Source: Streptomyces sp. 2114.4
Lineage (GTDB): Bacteria; Actinomycetota; Actinomycetes; Streptomycetales; Streptomycetaceae
Length of the DNA stretch: 64,000 nucleotides
Assembly (NCBI RefSeq): GCF_900187385.1
Contig: NZ_FYEY01000001.1
Location: 3,844,001-3,908,000, forward strand
Direction: 5' to 3'
Shown here: piece by piece, positions 1 to 9,093 of the stretch
Numbering within the stretch: the stretch's first letter is position 1
Layout: each line of letters starts with the position of its first letter
Translations under genes and position numbers: made by a program
Notes under the pieces: generated by a model
Database searches by the model: none
Told to the model about the DNA's origin: nothing
What the model saw: the letters and a program-made list of their open reading frames with translations, nothing else

Positions 1-1125
1 CGGGGCGCACCGCACCCAGTACCCCACCGCCCCCAGACCCACCAGCATCCCGGCCAGCCGCGCGGCCGTCATCGCACCGGCCGCGGTGCCCCACCCCAGC
101 CCCCGCGCGGCCCACCCCAGCAGATGGCCCGCATCCGTGCTCAGGGACAGCAGGGTGTGGACCTCGGCGGGCGTACGGAGGGTCCACAGCCACCCCCACC
201 CCTGGCCGCACCCGGCCACCCCCGCCACCAGGGCGGTCGCGGCCACCGCGGCGATCCCCGCCGTCCGCCGCACCCGCCGCCACCCGCCGTCGCAGCCCGC
301 CACGCTCACCGCCGCCGCGCACAGCAGGGCCACCACGGCGGGAGCCTTCACCAGCACCGCCGCGGTCAGTACGACGGTCCCCACGCCCCAGCGCCCCCGG
401 CGGAACGCCAGCAGCCCGGCCGCCATCAGCCCCAGCATCAGCGCTTCGTTGTGCGCCCCGCCGACCAGGTGCAGCAGCACCAGCGGGTTGAGCGCGCCGG
501 CCCACAGCGCCCCGGCCGCACCGGAGCCCGCCGCCTGTGCCAGCCGTCGCAGGGCCCACACCAGGAGGGCCAGCCCCGCCACCGCCAGCAGCCGCAGCCC
601 CAGGGCCGCGGCCACCACATGCTGCTCGCCGGTGACCGCCACCACGGCCCGCGCCGCGGCGACGGCCAGCGGCCCGTACGGGGCCGGGGCGTCGTGCCAC
701 ATCCCGGGGACGTTCGCCGCCAGCGGCCCGCCCAGCGCCGCCGGGCCCAGTGCGTACACATCGCGTCCGCGGCCCGCCAGCGCGCCCTGGGCGAGGTAGC
801 TGTAGGCGTCGCTGCTGCCCAGCAACGGGCCCGGCACCAGCGGCAGCACCCAGCACCACAGCGCCCTGCGCAGCGGCCGCCACCCGCCGGCCGTGCCGTC
901 CGCGACCCGCCGCCCCAGCCGCCACCACGCGGCGAGCAGCAGCACCAGCCCGGCGTACGACACGGCGACACCCACGCACTGCAGCGGCACGCCGGGCCGC
1001 CCCCACACCCCGTCAGGAACGCCCCGCGGCAGCGCCCCGGACCCCCATCCGCCGACGCCCAGCAGCACGGACCCCAGCGTGCCCAGGAGCACTTCTGCCC
1101 GGACGGTGCTCCCTGCCGCGCTCAT
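1..1125 (-). CDS. MptB-like polyprenol-phosphomannose mannosyltransferase, C-terminus off the edge
   Basis: Integral-membrane GT-C-type glycosyltransferase, most like the polyprenol-phosphomannose-dependent alpha-1,6-mannosyltransferases (MptB-like) of actinobacteria, which extend mannan or lipoglycan at the outer membrane face. The ATG is at 1125 and the frame stays open to base 1, so 375 residues are visible and the C-terminus lies outside. Many Leu/Ala/Val helices are present, and an acidic loop SDAYSYLAQG sits near residue 105, where this family has its conserved acidic residue, followed by YALGP. The substrate is inferred from family resemblance only. Confidence 0.72.
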   Translation of the reverse strand, partial: MSAAGSTVRAEVLLGTLGSVLLGVGGWGSGALPRGVPDGVWGRPGVPLQCVGVAVSYAGLVLLLAAWWRLGRRVADGTAGGWRPLRRALWCWVLPLVPGPLLGSSDAYSYLAQGALAGRGRDVYALGPAALGGPLAANVPGMWHDAPAPYGPLAVAAARAVVAVTGEQHVVAAALGLRLLAVAGLALLVWALRRLAQAAGSGAAGALWAGALNPLVLLHLVGGAHNEALMLGLMAAGLLAFRRGRWGVGTVVLTAAVLVKAPAVVALLCAAAVSVAGCDGGWRRVRRTAGIAAVAATALVAGVAGCGQGWGWLWTLRTPAEVHTLLSLSTDAGHLLGWAARGLGWGTAAGAMTAARLAGMLVGLGAVGYWVRCAP

Positions 1126-1256
1126 CCGGCCAACCTAGACGCGGCACCGCCCCGCACGGCGCACGCCGGCAGCCATGTCGCCCGTCCGCGCCAGGAGATG
1201 TCTCTCCGGGGCTTCCCGGGGGTGTCTCCGCGAGGGCCCGCCGCCCCGGCACCGGC

Positions 1257-2807
1257 TCAGTCGGCGCAGTACGCGTCCCGCTCCGGCCGCCGCCCCGTCG
1301 TCAGGAAGGCGGTGACCGCCCGGTCCCCGCAGGCGGTGCCGTTGCCCAGGTAGGCCTCGTGGCCGCCGTGGTCCAGGGTGACCAGACGGGCCCGGTCACC
1401 GAGGGCCTGACGCAACTTCAGGGCACCGGCGTACGGGCTGTAGGGGTCCCGGCGGTTCTGGAGCATCAGGATGTTGGACGGGCCGTCGGCGGTGATCCGC
1501 GTGGGCTTCTGTACCGGCGCGTCCTTCCAGAAGGCGCAGGGCGTGATGTTCGCCGGCATCCCGGCCGTGAGCGGGTGCCGGGCGCGGTCGACGGCCGCGG
1601 CGCGCCGGTATGCGGCGACCGACGCCGGCCAGCGCACGTCGTTGCAGACGGTGGCCGTCATCGCCGCGGCCTGCTCGTCCGGCAGCGGCCCGGCGAGGGC
1701 ATCGGGCAGCACCGGCCGGGCGCCCGGGTCCTGGGCCTGCCGGACGAGCCGCGCGAACGAGGGGAAGCGGTCATCGCTCTGCAGGGCGCTGTGCAGCGCC
1801 TGGCGCAGCAGGTTGCCGGTCAGCCGGACGCCCTTCGTGCCGGACTCCTTCGGCGTCCGGTCCAGCTTCGCCGCCAGCCCGAGGAACAACGGCCGGACGT
1901 CCTGGGGGCGTTCGGCCAGCCGCAGCCCCTCGTCCTCCCGGGCGGGGTCGGCCGCCCAGGCCGCGAAGTCGGGGAACCGGTCGTCCGCGCCCACGGCCAT
2001 GTTCGCCAGCCAGCCCCGCCCCACCCGGGCCGGGTCGGGGTCGTCATTGCTGTCCAGCACCCAGCGGTCGGTGTGCTGCGGGTACTTCTGCGCGTACACC
2101 GCCCCGACGTAGGTCCCGTACGAGGCGGCCCAGGCCGACAGTTTCTCCTCGCCCAGAGCCCGGCGGAGGCGGTCGATGTCGCGCACCTCGTTCCCGGTGG
2201 ACATGCTGCGCAGCACGGCACCGCCGTGCCGGGCGCACGCCTCGGCGACCCGCCGGGACCGGGCGGTGTTCTCCGTGATGCCGCCGTCCGGCGCGGGCCA
2301 GGACCGCAGGGTGACCAGCTGCCGGTCGTCGGCGTCGAGTCCGCAGCCCGCCTTCGTACTGCCGCCCGTCCCCCGCGGATCGAAGCTGACGAGGTCGTAG
2401 GCCCCGGCCATCTCCTTCCCCAGCGCCTTCCCCTTCGCCACCAGCCGCGCCACCCCGGATCCGCCGGGACCGCCGGGGATCACCAGCAGCGTGCCCCGGC
2501 GGGCCGCGGGCCGGTCGCTGCGCACCCGGGACACGGCGAGGGTGAGCTGCGGCCCGTCCGGGTCGCGGTAGTCGAGCGGTACGGGCAGCTCGGCACACTC
2601 CTGTCCGGGAAGGCCGGGCCCGGCGCACGGCCCCCAGGCGAGGGCGGGCCCCGAGGCACCGGGGGCGCGGACCGCGGCGCCGGGGACCTGGGCGCGGGCC
2701 GCCGGGGAGAGCGCGCCCAGGGTGCCGGCGACGGCCGCGGCGGAGAGCGTGAGCACAAGGGTGCGGCGGGCGTGGGCCGTCAGGTGGGCCGTCCGGTGAG
2801 TCGTCAT
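1257..2807 (-). CDS. Secreted alpha/beta-hydrolase, TAP-like tripeptidyl aminopeptidase
   Basis: Exported serine peptidase of the S33 / tripeptidyl-aminopeptidase-like family (SlpD/SlpE type), expected to trim short N-terminal peptides outside the cell. The N-terminus has a basic stretch, a hydrophobic core and an ARA-Q cleavage site near residue 39. An oxyanion motif GGPGGSG lies near residue 113 and the nucleophile motif ASYG near residue 229. The C-terminal TAP-like segment carries the acid in RRDPYSPY and the histidine in DHGGHE. I chose the ATG at 2807 because it gives a good signal peptide; the frame extends 12 codons further to 2843. It is about 516 residues, normal for the family. Confidence 0.88.
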   Translation of the reverse strand: MTTHRTAHLTAHARRTLVLTLSAAAVAGTLGALSPAARAQVPGAAVRAPGASGPALAWGPCAGPGLPGQECAELPVPLDYRDPDGPQLTLAVSRVRSDRPAARRGTLLVIPGGPGGSGVARLVAKGKALGKEMAGAYDLVSFDPRGTGGSTKAGCGLDADDRQLVTLRSWPAPDGGITENTARSRRVAEACARHGGAVLRSMSTGNEVRDIDRLRRALGEEKLSAWAASYGTYVGAVYAQKYPQHTDRWVLDSNDDPDPARVGRGWLANMAVGADDRFPDFAAWAADPAREDEGLRLAERPQDVRPLFLGLAAKLDRTPKESGTKGVRLTGNLLRQALHSALQSDDRFPSFARLVRQAQDPGARPVLPDALAGPLPDEQAAAMTATVCNDVRWPASVAAYRRAAAVDRARHPLTAGMPANITPCAFWKDAPVQKPTRITADGPSNILMLQNRRDPYSPYAGALKLRQALGDRARLVTLDHGGHEAYLGNGTACGDRAVTAFLTTGRRPERDAYCAD

Positions 2808-2945
2808 GGGGGAACTGTTGTTGAGCGGCGGCCCGCCGCCCATCCGGCTGCCGGGAGAACCGTGCTGGGGTTATCCGGAGAGGCGGTCCCCGCCGTACCT
2901 CCCTCGGCCGGGTCCCGCCGTACGCCCCTCGGCCGGGGCCCCGCC

Positions 2946-3686
2946 TCACTCCCCGACGGTGATCAGCGCCAGCGTGATGTTGTCGGGCCCGCCCGCCTCG
3001 ATGGCGGCCTTCCACAGCTCGAAGACGGCCCGGCCGCCGGAGTGGAGCCGCAGCAGACCGCCGACGTCCTCCTCCGGGACGGGATCGGTCAGCCCGTCGC
3101 TGCACACCAGGTAGCGGTCACCCACGGACAGCGGCGCGGTCGTGAGGTGCGGGACGACGGCGCCGAACTCCCGGGCGCCGCCGAGCGCCTGGGTGAGGAG
3201 CGAGGTGGTGCGCCGCCCCGGCCACAGCGGTGGGCTGTCGTCCACGCTCACCTGGCGCAGGCCGTCGCCGGCCGCCGCGAAGACCCGGCTGTCACCGACG
3301 TTGAAGACCAGTACGGACTTCTCCCGGACGACCGCGCCGGCGACCGTGGTGCCCATGGTGGTCAGCTCCGGGTCCCGCTCGGCCGCCGCGTACACCGCAC
3401 GGTTGCAGAGGTCCAGGGCCTCCCGCACCGCCTCCTCGCCCTCCAGCGAAGGGCCCAGCGCGGCCAGCTCCCGGACGACCAGTGCGCTGGCCACCTCCCC
3501 GCCCGGCTGTCCGCCGATCCCGTCGGCGACCGCGACGACCAGCGGGGTGCCGAGCGGGAACACCAGCGTCTGCGGGTTCTCGGTCACCGTGCCGCAGAGC
3601 GTCCAGGGGCCGGCCACCAGGCTGTCCTCGTTGTGCTCGCGGATCAGCCCGGTGTGGCTCAGGGCGGTCACGGTGAGGTAGGGCAT
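2946..3686 (-). CDS. PP2C-type protein serine/threonine phosphatase
   Basis: Stand-alone PPM/PP2C phosphatase domain of 246 residues, soluble, reversing Ser/Thr kinase phosphorylation. The metal-binding motifs are readable in order: EHNED near residue 18, VADGIGG near residue 53, GDSR in the middle, CSDGLTD, and GGPDNIT near the C-terminus. No sensor or membrane segment is attached. It is on the same strand as the peptidase downstream but separated by about 140 bases. No partner kinase is visible in the window. Confidence 0.9.
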   Translation of the reverse strand: MPYLTVTALSHTGLIREHNEDSLVAGPWTLCGTVTENPQTLVFPLGTPLVVAVADGIGGQPGGEVASALVVRELAALGPSLEGEEAVREALDLCNRAVYAAAERDPELTTMGTTVAGAVVREKSVLVFNVGDSRVFAAAGDGLRQVSVDDSPPLWPGRRTTSLLTQALGGAREFGAVVPHLTTAPLSVGDRYLVCSDGLTDPVPEEDVGGLLRLHSGGRAVFELWKAAIEAGGPDNITLALITVGE

Positions 3687-3853
3687 GGGCCGGCTCCGGT
3701 GCTCCGGTGCTCCGCTGCGGCGGGCCGTCCTCCCCCGTGGCCTGCCGTACGTCCATTGTGGCCACCCGGCACCCTCGGGCGCCCGTTGGGGACCTCGACG
3801 GCGGGCGGGGCCGTCCGGTCAGCCCGGCCTGTCGCCGCTGTGTCAGTCGTTGG

Positions 3854-5032
3854 TCAGCCCGTCTGTCCGCCCGTCTGTCCGCCCGTCTGTCCGCCGTTCT
3901 GTCCGCCCGTCCGCCTGCCGCTCAGGGTCGTGCGCTGCATCATCCGGGCGATGTCCTTCCCGGTGACGATCCCCACCAGGTGCCCGGCGTCCACGACGAG
4001 GAGGCGCGCCCCGGTACGCAGGCTGATCTTGTCGAGCGCGTCACCGAGCAGATCGTCCGGAGCGGCGACCGCGCACTGGGACAGCGGGGTCGCCGCCTCG
4101 CGTACCCGCACCGTCTCCCGGCTCGGTCCCGGCACCGCCGCGAGCCGGCGGATCTGCACGATGCCGCTGGGGCGGCCGTCGAAGTCGAGCAGCGGCAGCG
4201 CGGAGTGGCGGGAGTGCACGACCACCTCGTCGATGAAGCGCTGAACGGTCAGCCAGTCGGCGCCGGTCGCCACCGGGCTGGTCATGGCCTCGGCGACCCG
4301 TACCCCGCGCAGCGCGGTGTGCAGGGCGGCACGGCGCCGCTCCGCCCCGGCCACGACCATGACGAAGAGGCCGATGAAGACGATCCACAGCCCGCCCGGT
4401 GCGCCGCGCAGCACGGAGATCCAGCCGGCGGCCACCAGCAGCACCCCCATGATCTGGCCGCCCCGGGACGCCGCCAGATCCGCCCGGTCCCGGTCCCCGG
4501 TGCGCCACCACAGCACCGCCTGCACCACCCGCCCGCCGTCCAGCGGCACCGCGGGCAGCAGGTTGAACACGCCCAGGAAGAGGTTCGCCCAGCCCAGCCA
4601 CGCCAGGACGACGGAGGGCACCGCCCAGCCGGACAGCCCGTGCAGCCCGAACCCGGCCCCGAGCGCGATGCCGCCGATGACCAGGCTGGTGAGCGGCCCG
4701 CTGACGGCCACCGCGAAGGCCGCGCGGGCGGACTGCGGCCGCCCCATCCGGGTCGTACCGCCCAGCGCCCACAGCGTCACGTCCTGGACGGAGATCTTCT
4801 TCCGCAGCGCGGTCGCCGCATGGGCCGTCTCGTGCAGCAGCAGGCTGCCCATGAGCAGCACGGCCCCGATGACACCGGCCAGGGCGTAGACGGCATCCGA
4901 GCGGCCCGGCGTCCAGACGGGAAGGCCTTGGTGGCCGAGTCCGTACGCGAACAGGCCCACCAGCAGCGGCACGCTCCAGTGCATGCGCAGCGGCACCCCG
5001 ACCACCTGTCCGACACGGACCGAGCCGTTCAT
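3854..5032 (-). CDS. Site-2-protease (M50) membrane metalloprotease with CBS domains
   Basis: Zinc intramembrane protease of the M50 family, about 392 residues, with a C-terminal CBS pair that usually binds adenine nucleotides. The zinc motif HETAH lies in the second hydrophobic segment, and the third ligand motif NLLPAVPLDGGRV follows about 120 residues later. The ATG at 5032 is preceded by GGAGA at a normal distance; the open frame upstream of it looks non-coding. The last residues are GGQTG repeats encoded by a 12-bp tandem repeat (about 3859-3905), probably dispensable. The substrate is unknown. Confidence 0.88.
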   Translation of the reverse strand: MNGSVRVGQVVGVPLRMHWSVPLLVGLFAYGLGHQGLPVWTPGRSDAVYALAGVIGAVLLMGSLLLHETAHAATALRKKISVQDVTLWALGGTTRMGRPQSARAAFAVAVSGPLTSLVIGGIALGAGFGLHGLSGWAVPSVVLAWLGWANLFLGVFNLLPAVPLDGGRVVQAVLWWRTGDRDRADLAASRGGQIMGVLLVAAGWISVLRGAPGGLWIVFIGLFVMVVAGAERRRAALHTALRGVRVAEAMTSPVATGADWLTVQRFIDEVVVHSRHSALPLLDFDGRPSGIVQIRRLAAVPGPSRETVRVREAATPLSQCAVAAPDDLLGDALDKISLRTGARLLVVDAGHLVGIVTGKDIARMMQRTTLSGRRTGGQNGGQTGGQTGGQTG

Positions 5033-5229
5033 CGTCGTCTCCTGCCGGCCCGGCGCCCGCTCCCCGGGAGCAGGCCGTGACGACCCGCACTCCGTGAACC
5101 GGCCGATCCGGCGCCCACCCCCATTGTCGCGCGCACCACCCGCGCGGGAGGTGCGCGCGAGGCACGAAAGGACTGCCGGTCGCGGGGGTGGCACGCTGGT
5201 GGTACGGACCGATTCGCCGGAGGTGCGTC

Positions 5230-5517
5230 ATGGGACACCGCCACCACTTCCACCTGGACCAGGGTGATCACTCGATCACCGTGAATGTCGGGCCCGGCCG
5301 GACCGGGGAGATCGAGCTGCTGGTCGACGGCAAGGTGGTCGCGTACCGGAAGGAACACCGCGCCGGTACGAACGTGCTGACCGGCGAACTCCCCGAAGAG
5401 CCCGCCCACCCCTTCCGGGTCCTGCTGCGCCAGCCGCACCTGGTCCCCTCCATGCCCCGCTGCACCCTGGAGCTGGACGGTGTGGAGCAGCCCATGCCGG
5501 AGCGGCTGGTGCTGTAG
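5230..5517 (+). CDS. Small conserved beta-rich protein, function unknown
   Basis: A 95-residue soluble protein starting MGHRHHFHLDQGDHSITV, with GGAGG seven bases before the ATG, so the start is well supported. It has alternating hydrophobic residues and VDGKVVAYRKE / ELDGVEQ strands that suggest a small beta sandwich, and no membrane segment or recognised catalytic motif. It is divergent from the M50 protease with about 200 bases between. I do not recognise a family and assign no function. Confidence 0.72.
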   Translation: MGHRHHFHLDQGDHSITVNVGPGRTGEIELLVDGKVVAYRKEHRAGTNVLTGELPEEPAHPFRVLLRQPHLVPSMPRCTLELDGVEQPMPERLVL

Positions 5518-5712
5518 GAGGCCGTGGGCGCGTCCGTCGCCGGCATGCCCGCGCACACGTCTTCACCTCCCCGGAAACGCTCGCGAATTGTTGGGCCACC
5601 CGGCTGATTGTGGCCGACGAGCGTTTTGCTCTCCGCGGGTTGAACGAGGCTGCGGGACGGCAACGGCAGCACGATACGTCTGCATCAGAAGGACGAATCG
5701 GCGAGGAGCGAC

Positions 5713-6123
5713 GTGAGAAGAATCGTGCAGGCGGGAAGTATCGTCGGGGCGTGCGGGCTGGTGCTGTTCGGCAGCGGGATGGCCCGTGCGCAGACCGTTC
5801 CGGGTGAGTCCCTGCTCTCGGCCGTGGCAGGCGCCGATCTCGGCACCGTGACCGGCATGGTCTCCGGGGTGGTCTGCAACAACCGCCTCGCGGACTTCAA
5901 CTACAAGTCCCCGGTGTTCAAGTCCCCGCACCCCTGCATCAACGGGCCGGTACACAGCGGCAACAGCCTCAACAGCGGCAACTTCCTCAACCACGGCAAC
6001 CCCAACAACAGCGGCAATATCGCCAACACCAACGGGTCCACCAACAGCGCGAACTCCGCCACCGGAGCCTCGGCGGGCAGCAGCAACAACATCCAGCGCA
6101 TCCTCGGAGGCTTCCTGCACTGA
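5713..6123 (+). CDS. Secreted Asn/Ser/Gly-repeat protein, copy A
   Basis: A 136-residue exported protein. It starts at GTG 5713 with GAGGAG just upstream, and has a signal peptide ending ARA-Q near residue 27. The mature part has one Cys pair (VVCNN and HPCINGP), then an SGN/NSGN low-complexity region with repeating Asn-Ser-Gly triplets, and ends in NNIQRILGG. The same plan, CINGP then SGN repeats then N-IQ-I, occurs in the convergent gene at 6356-6733, so the two are paralogues. It is small and wall- or surface-directed with a disulfide loop, as in Streptomyces surface proteins, but I cannot name a family. Confidence 0.75.
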   Translation: MRRIVQAGSIVGACGLVLFGSGMARAQTVPGESLLSAVAGADLGTVTGMVSGVVCNNRLADFNYKSPVFKSPHPCINGPVHSGNSLNSGNFLNHGNPNNSGNIANTNGSTNSANSATGASAGSSNNIQRILGGFLH

Positions 6124-6194
6124 GCGGGCCCTCACTGAGCGAGCGAGCCATGACCTCCTGAGGACGACCGCGGCCACGGCCCGCGCACCTCCAC

Positions 6195-6227
6195 CGATCG
6201 CCCGGCGGACCGTCCGCCGGGCGATCG
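6195..6227. terminator. Perfect 16-bp inverted repeat, bidirectional terminator
   Basis: Arms 6195-6210 and 6212-6227 are exact complements with a single base between them (a tri- or tetraloop in practice). It lies between two convergent genes, 70 bases after the stop at 6123. GC-rich, with no U tract, as is usual in Streptomyces. Confidence 0.8.
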
Positions 6228-6294
6228 TCATGTCCGGGCACGGCGGCCCGGGAAGGGAACGCCGCCGCACCCGCCTCCGTACCCTCGCCGGACA

Positions 6295-6329
6295 CCCCTC
6301 CGGCCCCGGACGAGCCGGGGCCGGAGGGG
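6295..6329. terminator. 15-bp stem, 5-base loop terminator
   Basis: Arms 6295-6309 and 6315-6329 pair perfectly around the loop ACGAG. It lies just beyond the stop (6356) of the minus-strand Asn-rich gene, so it most likely ends that transcript. With the hairpin at 6195 it insulates the convergent pair. Confidence 0.82.
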
Positions 6330-6355
6330 CGGATCAGGGACCGATCAGGCCCGGG

Positions 6356-6733
6356 TCACAGCTGCTGCTTTCCGCCGCGGCCGATGTGCTGGATGTCGTT
6401 GCTGGTCTTGTTCTCGGCTCCGGTGGTGCCGCCGGCGTCGTCGTTGGTGTTGCCGTTGACGTTGGTCGGGCTGCCGCTGTTGCTGTTGTTGCCGGACAGG
6501 TGGACGTTCTGCGAGTTGCTGACGTTTCCGCTGTTCAGCGGGCCGTTGATGCAGATCCTCGCCCGGTTGCGGCAGCTGAAGCCGGCGTGGAAGCTCGCCA
6601 CGGTGTCGCTGTTCCACACCCCGTCGAGGCCGTACGGCCCCCCGTCCCATGCCTGGGCGGGCGACGCCCCGGCCGCCAGGAGCAGGCCGCAAGCTCCTGC
6701 GATCACAAAATTGACGCGTGCCATGTTCTTCAC
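6356..6733 (-). CDS. Secreted Asn/Ser/Gly-repeat protein, copy B
   Basis: A 125-residue exported paralogue of the gene at 5713. I start it at GTG 6733, which has GGAG six bases upstream; an ATG lies three codons later at 6724. The signal peptide ends AQA-W near residue 27. The mature region has two close cysteines in SCRNRARICINGP, then SGN/NSQN/NSGS repeats, then TSNDIQHIG, matching the layout of copy A. A 9-bp inverted repeat (6752-6760 with 6789-6797) lies in its upstream region. Function unknown. Confidence 0.75.
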   Translation of the reverse strand: MKNMARVNFVIAGACGLLLAAGASPAQAWDGGPYGLDGVWNSDTVASFHAGFSCRNRARICINGPLNSGNVSNSQNVHLSGNNSNSGSPTNVNGNTNDDAGGTTGAENKTSNDIQHIGRGGKQQL

Positions 6734-6913
6734 TGTGTGCTCCTGCACCTCGCGGATGGGTACCCGCGGACTTGCTATCGGCCCTTCTCCCATCCGCCAA
6801 GCCTGAGCAACGGCCCGTCCCACGCTTTCACTCTGACCGCGCAGTGGATTCACCGTGACGGCTCTGCCCTCACCGCCGTGACGGGCTTCGCCGGTGCGCC
6901 CGCGGCCCCGCGC

Positions 6914-7904
<991 letters not shown>

Positions 7905-8687
7905 TTACATGACCGAATAGGCGAAAGACGGGGTGAGGGCGAGGGGTTCCGGGGTGGCGACGGCGAACTCGTAGGAGTCCGAGAAGGTGAAGTTGCGTAC
8001 CAGGACGGGGACTTCGAGGCCCTGCGGCCCGGGGACGAGGACCGTACCGCGGTCGCCGGGGAAACCGGCCTCGATGCGTTCGGGGGCGAGGGACAGACCG
8101 CCGCCGACGGCCTGCACCGCGGCATCCTTGCGGACCCAGAAACGGGTGACGAGGCGTTCCCGTTCGACGGCCGGGCTCCCTGCCACGGTGCGGGACTCCC
8201 GGTCCGTCAGCACCTCGTACGGGGTGTGCGGCAACGACGCTCCGGGGCGCACGGACTCCACCGAGAAGCCCATCTGGCGCGCGTCCTCACCGCAGGCCAC
8301 GATCAGCAGGCCGCGGGTTCCGTACAACTCCCAGTGGCCGGCGGCGGCCATCGCGGTGCTCACGCGGTCGGGGAGGCGGGCCAGCAGCCGGCTGCGGGAC
8401 GCGGTGTCGAGAGTGGCCCGGCAGTGGCCGTTGAGGCCCGGGCAGCTGTCGGGGGACAGCCCCGTTCCCGATCCGTGGGAAGGGGTGGATCCTACGGGGA
8501 CGACAAACAGCGGGACGGGTGTGGACAGGATGTCCGGGTGATCGTGAGCAGGTGCGGGTGCGGCCGCGAGCGGTGCCGGGCGGGCCCGGCCGGGGTACTG
8601 CCAGGGGTCAGGAACGCCCAGGTCAAGGGGCTCCGGACAGAGTTGGAGAAGAGCGGCGTTCGTTTCCACGTACTTTCCGTCCTCCAC
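7905..8687 (-). CDS. Degenerate 4'-phosphopantetheinyl-transferase-like protein
   Basis: A 260-residue soluble protein that resembles the Sfp-type phosphopantetheinyl transferase superfamily in its second half: FWVRKDAAVQAVGGGL stands where the family has W-x-R-K-E-A-x-x-K-A-x-G. The upstream metal motif is MGFSVESV instead of G-V/I-D-V/I-E, so the first Mg-binding Asp is Ser and the later Glu of WxxKE is Asp. It may be inactive, altered or remote. A second, differently degenerate relative lies at 29968. The N-terminal 100 residues are not recognisable. It lies co-directional with and upstream of rpf. Confidence 0.6.
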   Translation of the reverse strand: MEDGKYVETNAALLQLCPEPLDLGVPDPWQYPGRARPAPLAAAPAPAHDHPDILSTPVPLFVVPVGSTPSHGSGTGLSPDSCPGLNGHCRATLDTASRSRLLARLPDRVSTAMAAAGHWELYGTRGLLIVACGEDARQMGFSVESVRPGASLPHTPYEVLTDRESRTVAGSPAVERERLVTRFWVRKDAAVQAVGGGLSLAPERIEAGFPGDRGTVLVPGPQGLEVPVLVRNFTFSDSYEFAVATPEPLALTPSFAYSVM

Positions 8688-9093
8688 AGTTGAGCGGTGC
8701 TTGGGCCGTACTGGGTGAGTGGCGGCCCGTCGTACAGTTCTTCGCTCCCCCTTTTTCGCCTACATCGATCGATACAGACAGCCCAAGGTTTGCAGATCCT
8801 CCGGAACCTTCGAGTCATCCCTCTTGCTGATGTACGGCTACATACTTCGATGTACGGGAGGGGTACCCAAATTCGGGCGCCAGGGCCAGGAGAACGGGCA
8901 GCGCACGGAAGTACTGTCCTCGTGTGTGGTTACGTCTTTTCACCAGTACGCACGCGCGCCACCGCCCCGTCCCGCTCCGTGACCTCAGATTGGCGGTGGG
9001 TTTCTTTGCCGGCTGTCTGATTCTGTATGTCGTGGGCGGATCGCAGGTGATGGGGGCGATATCCCCGCTTGGCAGGCCGTCCTGCCCGTCCTC

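Noticed and set aside
750-4244. Very long plus-strand frame (1164 codons) across 750-4244
   Set aside because: It runs antisense to the TAP peptidase, PP2C phosphatase and M50 protease; composition is Arg/Pro/Gly shadow typical of high-GC antisense frames.
5029-5556. 175-codon minus-strand frame over 5029-5556
   Set aside because: Antisense to the 95-residue gene at 5230 and across the M50 promoter; no motif.
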